Origin: Selenomonadales bacterium UBA7018
GTDB lineage: Bacteria; Bacillota; Negativicutes; Selenomonadales; Selenomonadaceae
Length of the DNA stretch: 44,009 nt
Assembly (NCBI GenBank): GCA_002448305.1
Contig: DJWY01000024.1
Coordinates: 1 to 44,009, forward strand
Direction of reading: 5' to 3'
This document shows, in pieces, positions 31,875 through 40,263 of the stretch. Each line of letters starts with the position of its first letter. Within the stretch, counting starts at the first letter, position 1. A program made the position numbers and the translations under genes. The notes under the pieces were generated by a model. That model saw nothing but the letters and a program-made list of their open reading frames with translations. It was not told the origin of the DNA and ran no database searches.

Positions 31875-31912
31875 TATTTACGCTTTAAAAATTTCTAGGA
31901 GGTTTTTCTTTT

Positions 31913-32491
31913 ATGGCAATCAGTTTGAAAAAGGGTCAAAAGGTTGACCTCACGAAAACAAATCCCGGCTTGAAAAATATTTTAATCGGTCTGGGCTGGG
32001 ATACTAACAAATATGACGGTGGCAAGGACTTCGACCTTGATTCTTCCGTTTTCCTGCTCGGCGCGAATGGCAAAGTTGCTAGTGATGATGATTTTGTTTT
32101 CTACGGCAATCTCAAACATAAGAGCGGCGCAGTTGAACATCTCGGCGATAACTTGACTGGCGAGGGCGAAGGCGACGACGAACAAATTAAAATCGACCTT
32201 TCCAAAGTTCCTGCCGAAGTTGAGAAAATTGACTTTACCGTCACGATTTACGAGGCAGAAGAACGCAAGCAAAACTTCGGGCAAGTCGAGAACGCTTTCA
32301 TTCGCGTTATGGACGCCACGAATAATAAGGAACTTATCCGCTATGACTTGGGCGAAGATTTTTCGATTGAGACGGCGGTTGTTATCGGCGAACTCTATCG
32401 CAACAAGGGCGAATGGAAATTTAATGCTATCGGCTCCGGTTTCGGCGGCGGATTAGCTTCGCTCGGCAAAAACTATGGTGTCAATGTGTAA
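31913..32491 (+). CDS. TerD-family calcium-binding stress protein (copy 1)
   Basis: The 192-residue product is a complete TerD domain: SLKKGQKVDLTK, LGWDTNKYDGGKDFDLDSSVFLLG, then the acidic calcium-site loop NLTGEGEGDDEQIKIDL, and WKFNAIGSGFGGGLASLGKNYGV at the end. TerD proteins bind Ca2+ and belong to tellurite/stress-response systems. AGGAGG precedes ATG 31913. It is the first gene of a cassette leading to a Ca2+ ATPase. Confidence 0.95.
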   Translation: MAISLKKGQKVDLTKTNPGLKNILIGLGWDTNKYDGGKDFDLDSSVFLLGANGKVASDDDFVFYGNLKHKSGAVEHLGDNLTGEGEGDDEQIKIDLSKVPAEVEKIDFTVTIYEAEERKQNFGQVENAFIRVMDATNNKELIRYDLGEDFSIETAVVIGELYRNKGEWKFNAIGSGFGGGLASLGKNYGVNV

Positions 32492-32495
32492 TCGT

Positions 32496-32523
32496 TAGGG
32501 ACTAGGGATTGGGGACTAGGGAC
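32496..32523. repeat. Heptanucleotide tandem repeat between the two terD genes
   Basis: TAGGGAC-TAGGGAT-TGGGGAC-TAGGGAC: four 7-bp units directly after the first terD stop, running into the following hairpin. Confidence 0.8.
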
Positions 32524-32550
32524 TAGTAGGAACTAGCCTCTAGTCCTTTT
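32520..32550 (+). terminator. Hairpin/attenuator between terD copies
   Basis: GGACTAG (32520-32526) pairs with CTAGTCC (32540-32546), plus an inner AGG/CCT helix, followed by TTTT. It may partially terminate and set the level of the downstream genes. Confidence 0.6.
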
Positions 32551-32572
32551 CGCTTGAAAGGAGAATTTAGAA

Positions 32573-33175
32573 ATGTCTGTCAATCTTCAAAAGGGGCAGA
32601 AAGTTTCGCTCAAAAAATCCGACGGCAGAAAACTTACGCGCCTTATGGTCGGGCTTGGTTGGGACGCGACGGATAAAAAAAGCGGCGGCTTCTTCAGTCG
32701 GCTTTTCGGCAATTCGGATAGCATTGACTGCGACGCCTCTGTTTTCATGTGCAGGGGCGGAAAATTTGTCGACAAGGAAGACTTGATTTATTTCGGCAAA
32801 CTTCATCACGAAAGCGATTGCATTAAGCATATGGGCGACAACTTAACCGGCGAGGGCGAAGGCGATGACGAGCAAATTTTTATCGACCTTGATAAAATGC
32901 CCGCGCATTACGACAAACTTATTTTCGTCGTAAACATTTATCAAGCCGTCGCCCGCAAGCAACATTTCGGCATGATTAAGAACGCTTATATCAGAGTAGT
33001 TGATTCAGACACCCGCGAGGAACTTTGCCGCTTCAATCTCACCGAAGATTATACCGATATGCTTTCAATGATTGCTGGCGAAGTTTATAAGCGCGGCGAC
33101 GAATGGAAATTTAATGCTATCGGCTCTGGCACGAAGGACGCAAATTTAACCGAACTGGCTAAGAGGTTTAAATAA
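32573..33175 (+). CDS. TerD-family protein (copy 2, with insertion)
   Basis: The 200-residue TerD paralogue shares NLTGEGEGDDEQIFIDL and WKFNAIGSG with copy 1. It carries an extra loop SGGFFSRLFGNSDSI after GWDATDKK, in front of DCDASVFM. It contains several Cys (DCDASVFMC, SDCIKHMG, EELCRFN) absent from copy 1. Its acidic Ca2+ sites are largely kept. The two copies are diverged enough to be distinct subunits rather than a recent duplication. It starts after AAAGGAG and abuts the secreted nucleosidase gene. Confidence 0.93.
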   Translation: MSVNLQKGQKVSLKKSDGRKLTRLMVGLGWDATDKKSGGFFSRLFGNSDSIDCDASVFMCRGGKFVDKEDLIYFGKLHHESDCIKHMGDNLTGEGEGDDEQIFIDLDKMPAHYDKLIFVVNIYQAVARKQHFGMIKNAYIRVVDSDTREELCRFNLTEDYTDMLSMIAGEVYKRGDEWKFNAIGSGTKDANLTELAKRFK

Positions 33176-34105
33176 ATGAAGAAATTTTTGGTGGCAATCT
33201 GCGCGGCGGCTTTGTTCTTTACAGCAATTCCCGCGCAGGCTGAAAATACTGGAATTGAAATTTCGGACATTTCGGCGGAAAAGTTTAACATACAAATAGA
33301 AAAATTTTATGCCACCTTGCCCCAAGCTAAAGGCGATTACAAAAGCAAAGTTCGCCCGATTGCGATTGAAGGCGCAATGAATACTGAGACTGAAATTTTG
33401 ATTCGCGCCCTTGAAAAGCCCGTTGCCTATCGCGATTTGAATTATCTGTTCGTGGCGGGCACGTACAAAAATTATCCCGTCGTGATTGTGCGCACTGAAA
33501 TTGGTATGGCGAACGCGGCGGCGTCGACGGCTTTGGCGATAAAGAAATTTAATCCGGTTGCCGTCATAAATCAGGGCACGGCGGGCGGTCACGACTCCGC
33601 GTTGAAAATCGGCGACATTATCATTGGTGCTAGCAGTTACGATTATACCACTTTTAGAAGTGATTACTCGGCGGCGGGCGCGGGAATCGATTTGACTAAG
33701 CAAGAAAATATCGGCACTTATGCTTACGACAAGGCAAGTGGGAAATTTCAAGCTTATATGAAATATTTCGCCGACCCGACGCTTTTAAAAATTGCTAAAG
33801 AAACTGCCGACGCGAATAAAAATTTCAAAGTCGTGACGGGCGTCATTGGCTCTGGAAATGCTTGGCTTGAATGCGTTGATTATATAAATTTCCTGCACGA
33901 AAAATACGGCTCCTCTTGCGAAGAAATGGAAACTAATTCCGCCGCGCAAATTTGTCAAAATGCGGGCGTGCCGTTCATAGGTATTCGCGTCCTTTCCGAC
34001 AACGTCACTAACGATAATAAATACGTTCCTGAAACAGCGAAAATCTCGCAGGATTTTATTTTGCTCGTCGTTGAGAATTATATCCGCGACGTATTGAAAA
34101 AGTAG
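33176..34105 (+). CDS. Secreted MTA/SAH-nucleosidase-like protein
   Basis: ATG 33176 directly follows the terD stop. A signal peptide (about residues 1-22, cleavage after AQA) precedes a PNP/MTAN-type domain: GAMNTETEIL near residue 65, RTEIGMANAAAS, VINQGTAGGHDSALKIGDIIIG, catalytic EEMET (E252) and RVLSDN (D275). The catalytic Glu and Asp are retained, so it should cleave a nucleoside glycosidic bond in the periplasm or outside. At 309 aa it is longer than cytosolic MTAN (~230). It is coupled to TerD and the Ca2+ ATPase. Confidence 0.88.
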   Translation: MKKFLVAICAAALFFTAIPAQAENTGIEISDISAEKFNIQIEKFYATLPQAKGDYKSKVRPIAIEGAMNTETEILIRALEKPVAYRDLNYLFVAGTYKNYPVVIVRTEIGMANAAASTALAIKKFNPVAVINQGTAGGHDSALKIGDIIIGASSYDYTTFRSDYSAAGAGIDLTKQENIGTYAYDKASGKFQAYMKYFADPTLLKIAKETADANKNFKVVTGVIGSGNAWLECVDYINFLHEKYGSSCEEMETNSAAQICQNAGVPFIGIRVLSDNVTNDNKYVPETAKISQDFILLVVENYIRDVLKK

Positions 34106-34120
34106 TTTGGAGGTTGAAAA

Positions 34121-36793
34121 TTGAAAATCACAGGTTTAACAGATGCACAAGTCCAAGAAGCTAAAGCAAAGTTCGGAGACAACAGCATAACCGAACAGGC
34201 TCGCGAAGGTTTCTGGGACAAGCTCAAGGGGAATTTCGATGACCCGATAATCAAAATTTTAATATTCGCGCTTATCTTGAACGTTTTCTTTGCGTTCATG
34301 GGAAAAGCGGAGTGGTATGAATCGGTTGGCATAGCAATGGCGGTTTTGCTGGCAACGCTGGTTTCTACTTTCTCCGAATACAAGAACGAAAGCGCGTTTC
34401 AAAAATTGCAGGGTGAAGCGTCGCTTATAAAGTGCAAAGTCTATCGTAACGGCGTAGTTACTGAAATTCCTATCAACGAAATAACAATGGGCGATTGCGT
34501 CCTTTTGCAGACAGGCGATAAGATTCCGGCTGACGGCGTGATTATCGACGGCTCAATCAACGTTGACCAATCCATTTTAAACGGTGAAGCTAAGGAAGAG
34601 GCTAAAACTCCCGCGCCCGACGAAGCAACCGACGCCGAAGCCGCGCAGAGTACTGACTTCCTTAACCCGCATAAAGTTTTCCGCGCAGCAGTCGTGGCGG
34701 GTGGTTCTGCAACCATGCGCACTGTTACGCTCGGCGACAATACCGTTTATGGAAAAATTGCCGGCGAACTTCAGATTGACGAAGACCGCGATACCCCGCT
34801 TAAAATTAAACTTACTGACCTTGCCGGGCAAATTTCAAAATTCGGTTATATCGGCGGTATTTCGATTGCTATTGCGTTCATGTTCGAGCGCATTGCCATT
34901 CAAAACAATTTCGACGGTGCATTGATGGCGGCGTTTTGCTCCGACTGGATGAACATTCTTAACAGTTTAGTTGAAGCGGTTATGCTTGCCGTTATAATTA
35001 TCGTTATGGCAGTTCCTGAAGGTTTGCCGCTTATGATTGCGATTGTCTCCGCGCAGAATATGGGCAAGATGTTAAAAGATAACGTCCTTGTCCGAAAAAT
35101 TTCCGGCATTGAGACGGCGGGCAGTTTGAACCTGCTTTTCAGCGATAAAACCGGCACGATTACTAAAGGCTTGCTTGAGGTTGTCACTTTCCTTGACGGA
35201 ACCGCAACTTTTACTGAAACTTTCGACAAGCTTAGCAGTAAATTGCAGGCGTTGATTTCTTTGTCTATCCGGTTCAATAACGGCGCAGTTATCACCGGCG
35301 ATAAAATCGTTGGCGGCAACATGACTGACCGCGCCTTATTGGGCTTTTTAATCGGCAAGGATAATCCGCCCAACGTGAAAATTGATGATGCTGTTCCTTT
35401 CGACAGTGCGAAAAAATATTCTATGGCGAAAGTCAGCGGCGATTTCAATTTGTGGTTGATTAAGGGTGCGCCCGAACGTTTGCTTGATAAATGCTCCTAC
35501 TACTACGACAGCAACGGGCAACAGCAAAAGCTTACGTCGACCACCGAAATTAACGCGAAGATTGACGAACTTGCTAACCGCGCTATAAGAACGCTTGCGC
35601 TTGTCACTTACGACGGTGAAGTTACTGACGGCAATATTCCTGACACGGGATTAACTTTCGTTGGCGTGACGGGCATTCGCGACGACGTGCGCCCCGACGC
35701 AATCAAAGCTATTGAACAAGTGCATTCGGCGGGCGTGCAAGTCGTTATGATTACCGGCGATAGAAAAGAAACCGCGCAGGCGATTGCTAAGGAAGCGGGC
35801 TTGATTGAAATTGATGACGCGATTGTTATAACAAGTGCCGAGCTTAACGAAATGAGCGACGACGAAGTTAAACAAAAACTGCCGAAGATTAGAGTTATTG
35901 CCCGCGCCCTTCCGACCGATAAAAGCCGCTTAGTTCGTTTGGCGCAGGAATTAAATTTGGTTGTCGGTATGACTGGCGACGGCGTCAACGATTCACCCGC
36001 GCTGAAAAAAGCTGATGTCGGCTTTGCAATGGGCGGCGGTACCGAAGTCGCCAAAGAAGCTAGCGAAATTGTTATCCTAGACGACAACTTTAAATCGATT
36101 GGCAAGGCAATTCTTTACGGGCGCACAATCTTTAACAGCATACGCAAATTTATTATCTTCCAGCTTACGATAAACGTTAGCGCGGTTTTAATTTCGTTCG
36201 TCTGTCCGCTCTTAGGTTTGGAAAATCCGTTGTCGATAACGCAAATACTTTGGGTTAATCTGGTTATGGATACTTTAGCGGCATTGGCATTCGGCGGCGA
36301 ACCTGCTCTTGATAGATTTATGGAAGAAGCTCCGAAACGGCGCGACGAACCGATTATCAATAAATACATGTTCAGCGCGATTGGCACGGGGTCGCTTTGG
36401 TGCTTTGCAATGGGCTTAGTCTTCCTGCTCACCGACTTTTCACGCGAACACTTCCGCGACATTAACCCCGAAGGCGTCAATATTACTTTTGGCGGCGATA
36501 GCGTCTACGTTTTGACGGGTTACTTTGCCTTCTTCATTTTCCTGGCTGTGTTCAATGCCTTTAATGCCCGCACCGACAGGATAAATCTTTTCGACAATAT
36601 CGGCGGCAACGCTGGCTTTTTGAAAGTTATGGCTTTAATCGTCGTCGTGCAAATCGCTATGACTTATCTTGGCGGAGCAATCTTGCGTTGCTACGGCTTG
36701 ACGCTGACTGAATGGGCGTTCGTCTTAGCTATGGCGTTCACGATTATTCCTGTGGACATTGTTAGAAAATTAATTATTGGCTCGAACAAATAA
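34121..36793 (+). CDS. PMCA-type Ca2+-transporting P-type ATPase
   Basis: TTG 34121 follows GGAGG by 7 nt. The 890-residue product has the phosphorylated Asp D342 (SDKTGTITKG), VMAVPEGLPLMIA in M4, WLIKGAPERLL, TGDGVNDSPALKKADVGFAMG, and the M6 NLVMDTLAALAFGGEPA with Ca2+-site Asn/Asp. The actuator motif normally TGES reads NGEA (N154-A157), keeping only the GE. It would export Ca2+ from the cytoplasm. It is the last gene of the terD cassette, ending at a strong terminator. Confidence 0.94.
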   Translation: MKITGLTDAQVQEAKAKFGDNSITEQAREGFWDKLKGNFDDPIIKILIFALILNVFFAFMGKAEWYESVGIAMAVLLATLVSTFSEYKNESAFQKLQGEASLIKCKVYRNGVVTEIPINEITMGDCVLLQTGDKIPADGVIIDGSINVDQSILNGEAKEEAKTPAPDEATDAEAAQSTDFLNPHKVFRAAVVAGGSATMRTVTLGDNTVYGKIAGELQIDEDRDTPLKIKLTDLAGQISKFGYIGGISIAIAFMFERIAIQNNFDGALMAAFCSDWMNILNSLVEAVMLAVIIIVMAVPEGLPLMIAIVSAQNMGKMLKDNVLVRKISGIETAGSLNLLFSDKTGTITKGLLEVVTFLDGTATFTETFDKLSSKLQALISLSIRFNNGAVITGDKIVGGNMTDRALLGFLIGKDNPPNVKIDDAVPFDSAKKYSMAKVSGDFNLWLIKGAPERLLDKCSYYYDSNGQQQKLTSTTEINAKIDELANRAIRTLALVTYDGEVTDGNIPDTGLTFVGVTGIRDDVRPDAIKAIEQVHSAGVQVVMITGDRKETAQAIAKEAGLIEIDDAIVITSAELNEMSDDEVKQKLPKIRVIARALPTDKSRLVRLAQELNLVVGMTGDGVNDSPALKKADVGFAMGGGTEVAKEASEIVILDDNFKSIGKAILYGRTIFNSIRKFIIFQLTINVSAVLISFVCPLLGLENPLSITQILWVNLVMDTLAALAFGGEPALDRFMEEAPKRRDEPIINKYMFSAIGTGSLWCFAMGLVFLLTDFSREHFRDINPEGVNITFGGDSVYVLTGYFAFFIFLAVFNAFNARTDRINLFDNIGGNAGFLKVMALIVVVQIAMTYLGGAILRCYGLTLTEWAFVLAMAFTIIPVDIVRKLIIGSNK

Positions 36794-36802
36794 TTTTTCC
36801 TA

Positions 36803-36859
36803 AAAGGATATTTCGACGTTGCGAAGAAATTTTCCGTCGAAATATCCTTTATTTTTTTT
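36803..36859 (+). terminator. Terminator of the terD cassette
   Basis: A perfect 16-bp stem: arms 36803-36818 (AAAGGATATTTCGACG) and 36835-36850, 16-nt loop, followed by ATTTTTTTT. One of the longest uninterrupted stems in the window. Confidence 0.9.
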
Positions 36860-36871
36860 GGAGGCTTTATC

Positions 36872-37885
36872 ATGAACGAAAATTTTCCAAAAGTATCTGT
36901 GATTATCCCCGTGTATAACGCTGAAAAATATCTTCCCGTGTGCTTGGAAAGTCTTCTGATTCAGACGCTTACGGACTTTGAAGTTATCGTGGTGGACGAC
37001 TGCTCAACCGATAATTCTTTAGTCATTGCTGAAAGTTATCTTGAACGTTTCGGCGGACGTTTGAAAATTATTTCGCTGGAAGAAAACACCGGCTCCGGAG
37101 CCGTCCCGCGCAACGTCGGCTTGGAAGTCGCAAGCGGTAAATACGTCTATTTTGTGGACGCCGACGACTTGTTGATTGACATTGCGTTAGATACGCTTTT
37201 CAACCATGCAGAAGAATATCAAGCACAGGTCGTTTATATGGAAAAATTTTTCTCTTGCGGCGAAGAACCTATTCCCGCTGAGGTAAATTTATCGGCTTGG
37301 TGTCATAAAAAATCTTTCGTCGAAGAGCCGACATTTGAGACAAAAAATCTTTCTGAGCGCGTTGAAAAATTTTTAGGCTCGATATTTTGTTGGTCACCTT
37401 GGGCGAAATTTTTACGGCGAGATTTCCTTATCGACAACGAAATAAAATTTCCGCCAATGACAATCGCTGAAGATGTCGTCCATACTTTCAAGATTATTTG
37501 CCTTGCCAGAAATTTCTTGCGCGTGCCGACGCCGCTTTATATTCATAGAGAAAACGATAGCTCCATAATGTTAAGAAAACGTTCGCCCGAACAAATGATA
37601 AAATTTCGGACAAGTCCATTGATAACCGGCTTAGATTTCCTTGATGAATTCATGCGAGGCTTGGATTTTTTCAAACAAAATCCCGTCGTCCGTCTGCAAG
37701 TGCTGAATTTCTTCGCTATAATGCAAATAGAAAACATGAAAGACGCGCTTAAATCATTTGAACCACAAGAACTTTACGAAATAATCTTGCAGGAATTTTC
37801 AAAGGCAGGAAGTACGCAACCTGCGTTGATTGCTTATCTGCTCGTTATGAACAATCTTTTTCGAAATGAATTGCAGACAAAATAA
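36872..37885 (+). CDS. Glycosyltransferase family 2
   Basis: The 337-residue product has the GT-A start KVSVIIPVYNAEKYLPVCLESLL, VDDCSTDNS near residue 41, PRNVGLEVASGKYVYFVDADD with the D96-x-D98 metal site, and AEDVVHTFKI in the acceptor region. It probably adds sugars to surface polysaccharide or LPS. It stands alone after the terminator. No membrane anchor is seen. Confidence 0.9.
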   Translation: MNENFPKVSVIIPVYNAEKYLPVCLESLLIQTLTDFEVIVVDDCSTDNSLVIAESYLERFGGRLKIISLEENTGSGAVPRNVGLEVASGKYVYFVDADDLLIDIALDTLFNHAEEYQAQVVYMEKFFSCGEEPIPAEVNLSAWCHKKSFVEEPTFETKNLSERVEKFLGSIFCWSPWAKFLRRDFLIDNEIKFPPMTIAEDVVHTFKIICLARNFLRVPTPLYIHRENDSSIMLRKRSPEQMIKFRTSPLITGLDFLDEFMRGLDFFKQNPVVRLQVLNFFAIMQIENMKDALKSFEPQELYEIILQEFSKAGSTQPALIAYLLVMNNLFRNELQTK

Positions 37886-37918
37886 AAGTTGAGTTTTAGT
37901 TAACCGGAGGGCTTTTAT

Positions 37919-38797
37919 ATGTTCAAAGATTTATGGAAAAGGCGCGTGGAAATTGTCGAAACAAATTTGATTGAGGAATTGCGCCGGACAAAATCGCTCG
38001 ACGAAAAAATAATGCAGGCAATGGAATATAGCTTAATGGCGGGCGGAAAAAGATTGCGTCCGATTCTTTTAATGGCGGCGGCTGATGCGTCGGGCGACAA
38101 CGGCGAAAAATATCTGCAAGTAGCAAGCGCACTCGAAATGATTCATACTTATTCGCTGATTCATGACGACTTGCCCGCAATGGATAACGACGACTATCGG
38201 CGCGGAAAACTCACTAATCATAAAGTTTTCGGCGAGGCAATGGCTGTTCTTGCCGGAGACGGGCTTTTGAATCTTGCTTTTGAAGTCGCGCTAAGGCAAA
38301 AGGACGTTCCGCACGAAATTTTATTCAACGTTCTGGAAGAAATTATCAAGGCGTCAGGCGTCGCGGGCATGGTCGGCGGTCAGGTGATTGATTTGCTCTC
38401 CGAAGGCATTCAAATTGATTTGGCGACGCTTAAACTTATGCACACCGGCAAAACGGGCGCACTATTCAAGGCGGCTATTCGCTCTGGCGCGTTGTTAGCT
38501 CAAGCTCCCGCCGATAAATTGGACGCCCTAACGCGCTATGCTGAAAATTTCGGGCTTGCCTTCCAGATAACCGACGATATTCTTGACGTTGAGGGTGACG
38601 CGAAAATTTTGGGTAAAGCGACCGGCTCCGACGCCAAAAAGCATAAGTCAACTTATGTTAGCTTGACTTCGCTTGACGAAGCTAAAAAACTCGCTCAAGA
38701 AACCGTCAACGACGCAATCAACGCCCTTAAAATTTTCGGCTCCGAAGCTGACTTTCTGCGCGAACTCGTTCAATATCTAATCGGCAGAAAAAAATAA
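37919..38797 (+). CDS. ispA: Farnesyl/geranyl diphosphate synthase (polyprenyl synthetase)
   Basis: The 292-residue product has the first aspartate-rich motif DDLPAMDNDD (about 83-92), GGKRLRPIL, and the second DDILD near 218. It condenses IPP with DMAPP/GPP. The small residues and length match bacterial IspA. In many Firmicutes ispA lies with dxs, tlyA and nadK; here tlyA and nadK follow after a small secreted-protein gene, while xseA/B and dxs are absent. CCGGAGG precedes the ATG. Confidence 0.94.
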   Translation: MFKDLWKRRVEIVETNLIEELRRTKSLDEKIMQAMEYSLMAGGKRLRPILLMAAADASGDNGEKYLQVASALEMIHTYSLIHDDLPAMDNDDYRRGKLTNHKVFGEAMAVLAGDGLLNLAFEVALRQKDVPHEILFNVLEEIIKASGVAGMVGGQVIDLLSEGIQIDLATLKLMHTGKTGALFKAAIRSGALLAQAPADKLDALTRYAENFGLAFQITDDILDVEGDAKILGKATGSDAKKHKSTYVSLTSLDEAKKLAQETVNDAINALKIFGSEADFLRELVQYLIGRKK

Positions 38798-38877
38798 TCA
38801 CGAGCGAAAAGGATATTTCAATGCGCTTGCAGAATATTCTTGCCGTTTAAAAGATTTTTTTATAAGGAGTGTTTGTA

Positions 38878-39384
38878 ATGAAAAGGGTTTTTTTGGCGAC
38901 GTTGCTCGTTATCATGATGACTGCGGCGACGGCACTGGCGGCAACTTGGCAACAAATTTACACCGACCAGAACGATAACGAAATTTTATTCGATACCGAT
39001 TCTGTGCAGGTTACTTCGATGACGCCAGACAGAGACGATGTCACTTTCAGCGCACAATTTCGCATGAACTACAGCCAAGCCGGGCGCGACGCTTTGATTG
39101 CCTGGTATCGTGATTACTCGATTATGCCGGAAGGTATCGAAAATCTTTCCTACGACGTATCGACGATTCAATTTAAAAAAGACGGCGACAAGAGATATTA
39201 TCACATTTCGGAGCGCGTTTCCTACACTGCTGGCGGTTCGCAAATTTCGGGTATGCACTACATGAATTCGGAACCCAACTGGCAAGAAATTCCCGTTGCG
39301 TCGGTCGTCGACACTGAATATTTTGAGGCAAAGTTGATTGTTGACGGAAAAAAATACAAGAGAAATGATGCACAAGACCTTTAA
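38878..39384 (+). CDS. Small secreted hypothetical protein
   Basis: ATG 38878 is used because AAGGAG ends 8-9 nt upstream. The 168-residue product has a signal peptide (residues 1-21, MTAATALA then ATW). The mature domain is mixed alpha/beta with WQQIYTDQNDNEILFDTDSV, then DKRYYHISERVSYTAG and a C-terminal YFEAKLIVDGKKYKR strand. The pattern resembles small periplasmic surface-adhesin-E-like proteins common in Negativicutes, but this is tentative. It sits between ispA and tlyA. Confidence 0.8.
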   Translation: MKRVFLATLLVIMMTAATALAATWQQIYTDQNDNEILFDTDSVQVTSMTPDRDDVTFSAQFRMNYSQAGRDALIAWYRDYSIMPEGIENLSYDVSTIQFKKDGDKRYYHISERVSYTAGGSQISGMHYMNSEPNWQEIPVASVVDTEYFEAKLIVDGKKYKRNDAQDL

Positions 39385-39410
39385 TTTATTAGACAGATAA
39401 AATTTTCGTG

Positions 39411-39440
39411 GCGACTTGACATTTTGCCGAGTCGCTTTTT
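39411..39440 (+). terminator. Terminator before tlyA
   Basis: GCGACTTG (39411-39418) and CGAGTCGC (39428-39435) form an 8-bp stem with one G:U, followed by TTTTT. Confidence 0.75.
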
Positions 39441-39456
39441 CAATTAGGAGTTAGGA

Positions 39457-40263
39457 ATGAAGGAACGGCTTGACGTTTTACTGACGGAGAAAAACTTTTT
39501 TGAAAGTCGCGCCCGCGCTAAGGCAATGATTATGGCGGGGAAAATTTTAGTCAACGGGCAAAAAGTTGACAAGGCGGGAACTTTGATTAATGTTGACGCA
39601 GAAATTAGGATTCTCGGCGAAGAAATGCCTTTCGTAAGTCGCGGCGGCTTGAAACTTCAAAAGGCTCTCGACGTGTTCAAAATAATTCTTAGCGGGAAAA
39701 TTGCCGCTGACGTTGGCGCGTCGACTGGCGGTTTTACTGATTGCATGTTGCAACACGGCGCAAAAATGGTTTATTCTATCGACGTGGGCTACGGTCAGCT
39801 TGCTTGGAAACTTCGTAGCAATGTGCAGGTCGTCAACATGGAGCGGACGAATATTCGCAACGTCACGCGGGAAAATTTTCATTATGGTTTGCCAGACTTC
39901 GTATCAATCGACGTGGCGTTTATTTCACTGGAAAAAGTTTTGCCGGTCGTGTATGATTTACTGGAAACGGGCGAAGTCGTCGCGCTGATAAAGCCGCAAT
40001 TTGAAGCGGGGCGCGAACACGTCGGGAAAAAAGGCGTCGTCCGCGATAAGAAAATTCATGCGGCAGTTATCGAAAAGATTTTGAACTTTGCGGCAGAAAT
40101 TGGCTTTGAAATTCGCGGGCTAAGCTTTTCGCCAATCAAAGGTCCTGAAGGAAATATCGAATACTTAACCTATCTGACAAAAAATTTATCGGCGGGCGCA
40201 ACCGATTTACCAGAAATTTTATCGGTGGTTGATTCGGCGCATGAGGAGTTGATGCGGTTATGA
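39457..40263 (+). CDS. tlyA: TlyA-family rRNA 2'-O-methyltransferase
   Basis: The 268-residue product has an S4 RNA-binding domain (1-60, RLDVLLTEKNFFESRARAKAMIMAGKI), then FVSRGGLKLQKAL and an FtsJ-like methyltransferase (DVGASTGGFTDCMLQHG for SAM binding, VSIDVAFISLEKVLP, ALIKPQFEAGREHVGKKGVVRD). It methylates ribosomal RNA 2'-OH groups. Its stop overlaps the nadK start, so they are coupled. Confidence 0.95.
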   Translation: MKERLDVLLTEKNFFESRARAKAMIMAGKILVNGQKVDKAGTLINVDAEIRILGEEMPFVSRGGLKLQKALDVFKIILSGKIAADVGASTGGFTDCMLQHGAKMVYSIDVGYGQLAWKLRSNVQVVNMERTNIRNVTRENFHYGLPDFVSIDVAFISLEKVLPVVYDLLETGEVVALIKPQFEAGREHVGKKGVVRDKKIHAAVIEKILNFAAEIGFEIRGLSFSPIKGPEGNIEYLTYLTKNLSAGATDLPEILSVVDSAHEELMRL

